From: Pseudomonas_T sp032052615
GTDB taxonomy: Bacteria > Pseudomonadota > Gammaproteobacteria > Pseudomonadales > Pseudomonadaceae
Length of the DNA: 64,000 nt
Direction: 5' to 3'
Assembly (NCBI GenBank): GCA_032052615.1
Contig: DAMBWF010000003.1
Coordinates: 495,071-559,070 of the forward strand
The position numbers and the translations under genes were made by a program. Below the pieces are notes generated by a model, which was not told where the DNA came from, did not search any database, and was given only the letters and a program-made list of their open reading frames with translations. Shown here in pieces: positions 61,826 through 64,000 of the stretch. Position 1 is the stretch's first letter. Each line of letters starts with the position of its first letter.

Positions 61826-63367
61826 TCAGATGACGCTGGCGGTATGCCGGGCTTCGCCCATCAAATCGCTATACAGCTTGGCGTAGGGTTCCACGGACTG
61901 GTGCCAGTAGAACGGGGAGGACATGGCGCGGCAGCGCATCGCATTGAGCAGTTCCGGGTTGGCGTGCACCTTGAGGGCCCGCTGGATCGCTTCCAGATAG
62001 CTTTCAGGAGTGGGCTCGTCGAAGAGGAAACCGGTCACCCCGTCCTCGATGGTATCGGCCAGGCCGCCGGTGCGGCGTGCCACCGGCAGCGAACCGAAGC
62101 GCTGGGCGTACATCTGGCTCAGGCCACAGGGCTCGTAGCGCGACGGCATCAGGAGGAAGTCGCTGCCGGCGAACATCCGGCGCGCATCGGTTTCGTTGAA
62201 CCCCACGTGTACACCGATCTTGCCGGCGTGGCGCTCGGCCAGCCGGCGCATGGCGTTTTCCAGGTCCGGCTCGCCACGGCCGATCACCACGATCTGCCCG
62301 CCGGCCTCGACGATGGCCTCGGCCACCGCCTGGGTGAGATCGAGCCCCTTCTGGTAGACCAGCCGGGAGACCACGGCGAACAGCGGGCCCTGGCTCGGCT
62401 CCAGGCCGAACATCCGGCGCACCTGATCGGCATTTTCCTGCTTGCCTTCCCAGTCGTTGATGCCGAAGTTGCGGTCCAGGTGAGTGTCGGTCAGCGGGTT
62501 CCAGCTTTCGTCGATGCCGTTGGCGAAACCGCTGAGCATGCCCTGGCGAACCTTGAGGGCCAGCAACCCTTCCAGGCCGCAGCCGAAGGCTTCGGTGGTG
62601 ATTTCCTCGGCATAGGTGGCGCTGACGGTGGTGACGTGGTCCGCGTAGGAAATGCCGGCCTTGAGGAAGGACAGCTTGCCGTGGAATTCCATGCCTTCGA
62701 TGCCACAGGCTTCCGGCGGCAGACCCAGCTCCGGAGAGCATTGGGTGTCGGCCAGTCCCTGGTAGGCGAGGTTATGGATCGTGAAAACGCTGGGCGTCTT
62801 CTGGTTGCGCCATTTCAGATAGGCCGGCGCCAGCCCGGCGGGCCAATCGTGGGCATGCACCAGGTCGGGGCACCAGCGGATGCAGGCCGTGCCGGCCGCG
62901 AGGTCGGCGGCGGCGAGACCGAGGCGAGCGAAACGGATGTGATTGTCGGGCCAGTCACGCCCATTGTCGTCGCCGTAAGGCGAGCCTTCCCGCTCGTAGA
63001 GTTCGGGACAGACCAGCACGTAAACGATCAGTCCGTCTTCCATGTCGATCCGCCCCAATTGGCAGGGAGGCAGCGCGGCATGGCCATCGAGTTTGCCGAT
63101 GATGCGGATCTGGTGACCGCTTTCCAACACCTGGCGGTAGCCGGGGATCAACACGCGGACATCATGGGTACGGTTGAGCGCTCGGGGCAGGGCGGCGGAG
63201 ACGTCGCCGAGCCCGCCGACCTTGATGAGGTCGGTCAGCTCCGAGGTCACGAACAGTATCTTCTTGGTTTCCTTCGGGGTTTCGATCCTGAAGTTAATGG
63301 AATTAGCCATCAATGGCTGGGCTGAGGAAAGCTCTACGTTCAAGACATTCGCAACGGCATTACCCAT
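61826..63367 (-). CDS. glgA: Glycogen synthase GlgA (GT5)
   Basis: GlgA extends alpha-1,4-glucan from ADP-glucose. The ATG at 63367, preceded by GGAGGAT, gives 513 aa with an N-terminal extension of about 39 residues before ILFVTSELTDLIKVGGLGDV, which holds the ADP-glucose motif KxGGLGDV. A second ATG at 63310 would give 494 aa but lacks a ribosome binding site. The second domain has VSRLVYQKGLDL and the catalytic SRYEPCGLSQMYAQRFG. It is the first gene of the glgA-treZ-malQ-treY-DUF2934-glgX operon. Its glucan is the likely TreY-TreZ substrate. Confidence 0.94.
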   Translation of the reverse strand: MGNAVANVLNVELSSAQPLMANSINFRIETPKETKKILFVTSELTDLIKVGGLGDVSAALPRALNRTHDVRVLIPGYRQVLESGHQIRIIGKLDGHAALPPCQLGRIDMEDGLIVYVLVCPELYEREGSPYGDDNGRDWPDNHIRFARLGLAAADLAAGTACIRWCPDLVHAHDWPAGLAPAYLKWRNQKTPSVFTIHNLAYQGLADTQCSPELGLPPEACGIEGMEFHGKLSFLKAGISYADHVTTVSATYAEEITTEAFGCGLEGLLALKVRQGMLSGFANGIDESWNPLTDTHLDRNFGINDWEGKQENADQVRRMFGLEPSQGPLFAVVSRLVYQKGLDLTQAVAEAIVEAGGQIVVIGRGEPDLENAMRRLAERHAGKIGVHVGFNETDARRMFAGSDFLLMPSRYEPCGLSQMYAQRFGSLPVARRTGGLADTIEDGVTGFLFDEPTPESYLEAIQRALKVHANPELLNAMRCRAMSSPFYWHQSVEPYAKLYSDLMGEARHTASVI

Positions 63368-63944
63368 AACATCCTCCAATGAATGCGGTCTAGCATGCGG
63401 GTTTGCCGCTTGCCTTCGACTACATCGCTCCCGCCTGGCGACGCCATCGCGAACTGAGCTTAGGTCTGAATTTGGTGTGGTCCAGCGTGGTGCGTAGGAA
63501 CCTAGGAATCTGTTATTCCTGACCAATGCCTTTAAATAAAAGTTCGAGCTGTTTTCACGTCCCCCTAGAGGGACAAATTGTCGCTATGGCTTTGGCGGCC
63601 AACGGGCGGCTCCAACGGCTTCGCTGGCCATTCCGTGCGCCCGGATCGGGCTGTGCTCCTTGCAGGGGCACGCGTGGGCCTGCACGAACCGAGCCAGGCC
63701 ATCCGTCCGAGTTCTAGGTGGCCATGAAAAAGCGGACGAAGCCGTTTCGATTCGACGGGTTGTAGGCGGAAGCGATGTCGGTTTCGTGACAAGGAAAAGC
63801 CGAACCCTTCGATCCGATCACAAATAGCGACCCAGTTGGCAGCGTTCGGGGAGGTGGCAGGTTAATATCGCGCCGGCTGAAACGACCGCCTGGTCGGCGG
63901 CATATCGAATAGCCGTATCGTTTTCTATCGCATGGAGGCTTCCC
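63368..63944. other. 577-bp region between glgA and the edge gene
   Basis: This divergent intergenic region is relatively AT-rich for the window and has no convincing gene; short open frames have arginine-rich, random-looking products. It should hold the glgA promoter: on the minus strand TTGGTC (63527-63522) and TAGGTT (about 63505-63500) are one weak candidate pair. GTCCC-CCTAGA-GGGAC (63559-63574) is a small inverted repeat. No origin or phage attachment site is evident. Confidence 0.45.
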
Positions 63945-64000
63945 TTGAACCGCGTCCTCAACGTCACCACCGCCCTGGGTCCGACCGTCTTGCGCTTCTC
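63945..64000 (+). CDS. Start of a possible VgrG (type VI secretion tip) gene, cut by the window edge
   Basis: A TTG at 63945 with GGAGG (63934-63938) six bases upstream begins a frame reading MNRVLNVTTALGPTVLRFS to the window end. This resembles the opening of VgrG proteins (a pattern like LTTPLGxDVLLF before RMxGREELG). Only 18 full codons are visible, so the call is tentative. An ATG at 63932 in another frame is an alternative but overlaps the ribosome binding site. Confidence 0.4.
   Translation, partial: MNRVLNVTTALGPTVLRF

Noticed and set aside
1..64000. CRISPR arrays, tRNA or rRNA genes, insertion sequences and integrases
   Set aside because: No direct-repeat array, cloverleaf, rRNA segment or transposase/integrase motif was recognised on reading both strands by eye; a short tRNA could still be missed.

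Overview
The window is GC-rich, densely coded gammaproteobacterial chromosome. Gene content and order look like a Pseudomonas of the P. aeruginosa lineage. LdcA is exactly 751 aa. mexS, mexT, mexE and mexF-type genes sit together, a muxABC-opmB operon is present, and glgA-treZ-malQ-treY-glgX follow the order I recall from P. aeruginosa. The blocks appear to be rearranged relative to that genome. No rRNA, tRNA, CRISPR array or insertion sequence was recognised.

1-18 kb: core and lipid/stress housekeeping. The order is dnaQ, lysine decarboxylase ldcA, a dienoyl-CoA isomerase-type crotonase, an HPt-like protein coupled to nudC, a TSUP transporter, and a two-TM protein. Next come a minus-strand SDR / ACAD10-11-type kinase pair, an SCP2 protein with an atypical histidine phosphatase, the S49 protease sohB, and acuI. 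A TerC exporter with a small partner follows. The section ends with two tandem paralogues that join a PstS-like phosphate-binding domain to an OmpA peptidoglycan-binding domain. The second paralogue has a three-repeat Pho box upstream.

18-26 kb: xthA, a GNAT enzyme, tamA-tamB (outer-membrane protein and lipid transport) and the peroxidase tpx.

26-46 kb: two complete RND efflux systems face each other. muxABC-opmB is on the plus strand and mexEF-oprN on the minus strand. Between them lie an orphan TRAP binding protein and a frameshifted membrane-protein gene. The MexT regulator and divergent mexS flank mexE, and sites resembling MexT boxes lie in front of both mexE and mexS.

46-63 kb: an envelope/osmotic-stress and alpha-glucan region, all on the minus strand. 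glgA-treZ-malQ-treY-DUF2934-glgX make trehalose from, and remodel, alpha-1,4-glucan. A CBS protein and a zinc alcohol dehydrogenase overlap. ybhP-clsB-ybhN form a cardiolipin synthase operon. Between glgX and the CBS gene is a decayed small cluster: an internally deleted PIG-L deacetylase remnant coupled to a NodS-type methyltransferase. The right edge carries the first codons of what may be a VgrG gene.

No clearly new multi-gene system was found. The most unusual items are the Pho-box-controlled PstS-OmpA chimera, the PIG-L gene apparently deleted between its two HPD motifs, the kinase / lipid-carrier / atypical phosphatase group, and the frameshifted membrane protein between the two efflux operons. 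All family assignments come from reading the sequence and from memory; no database search was run.
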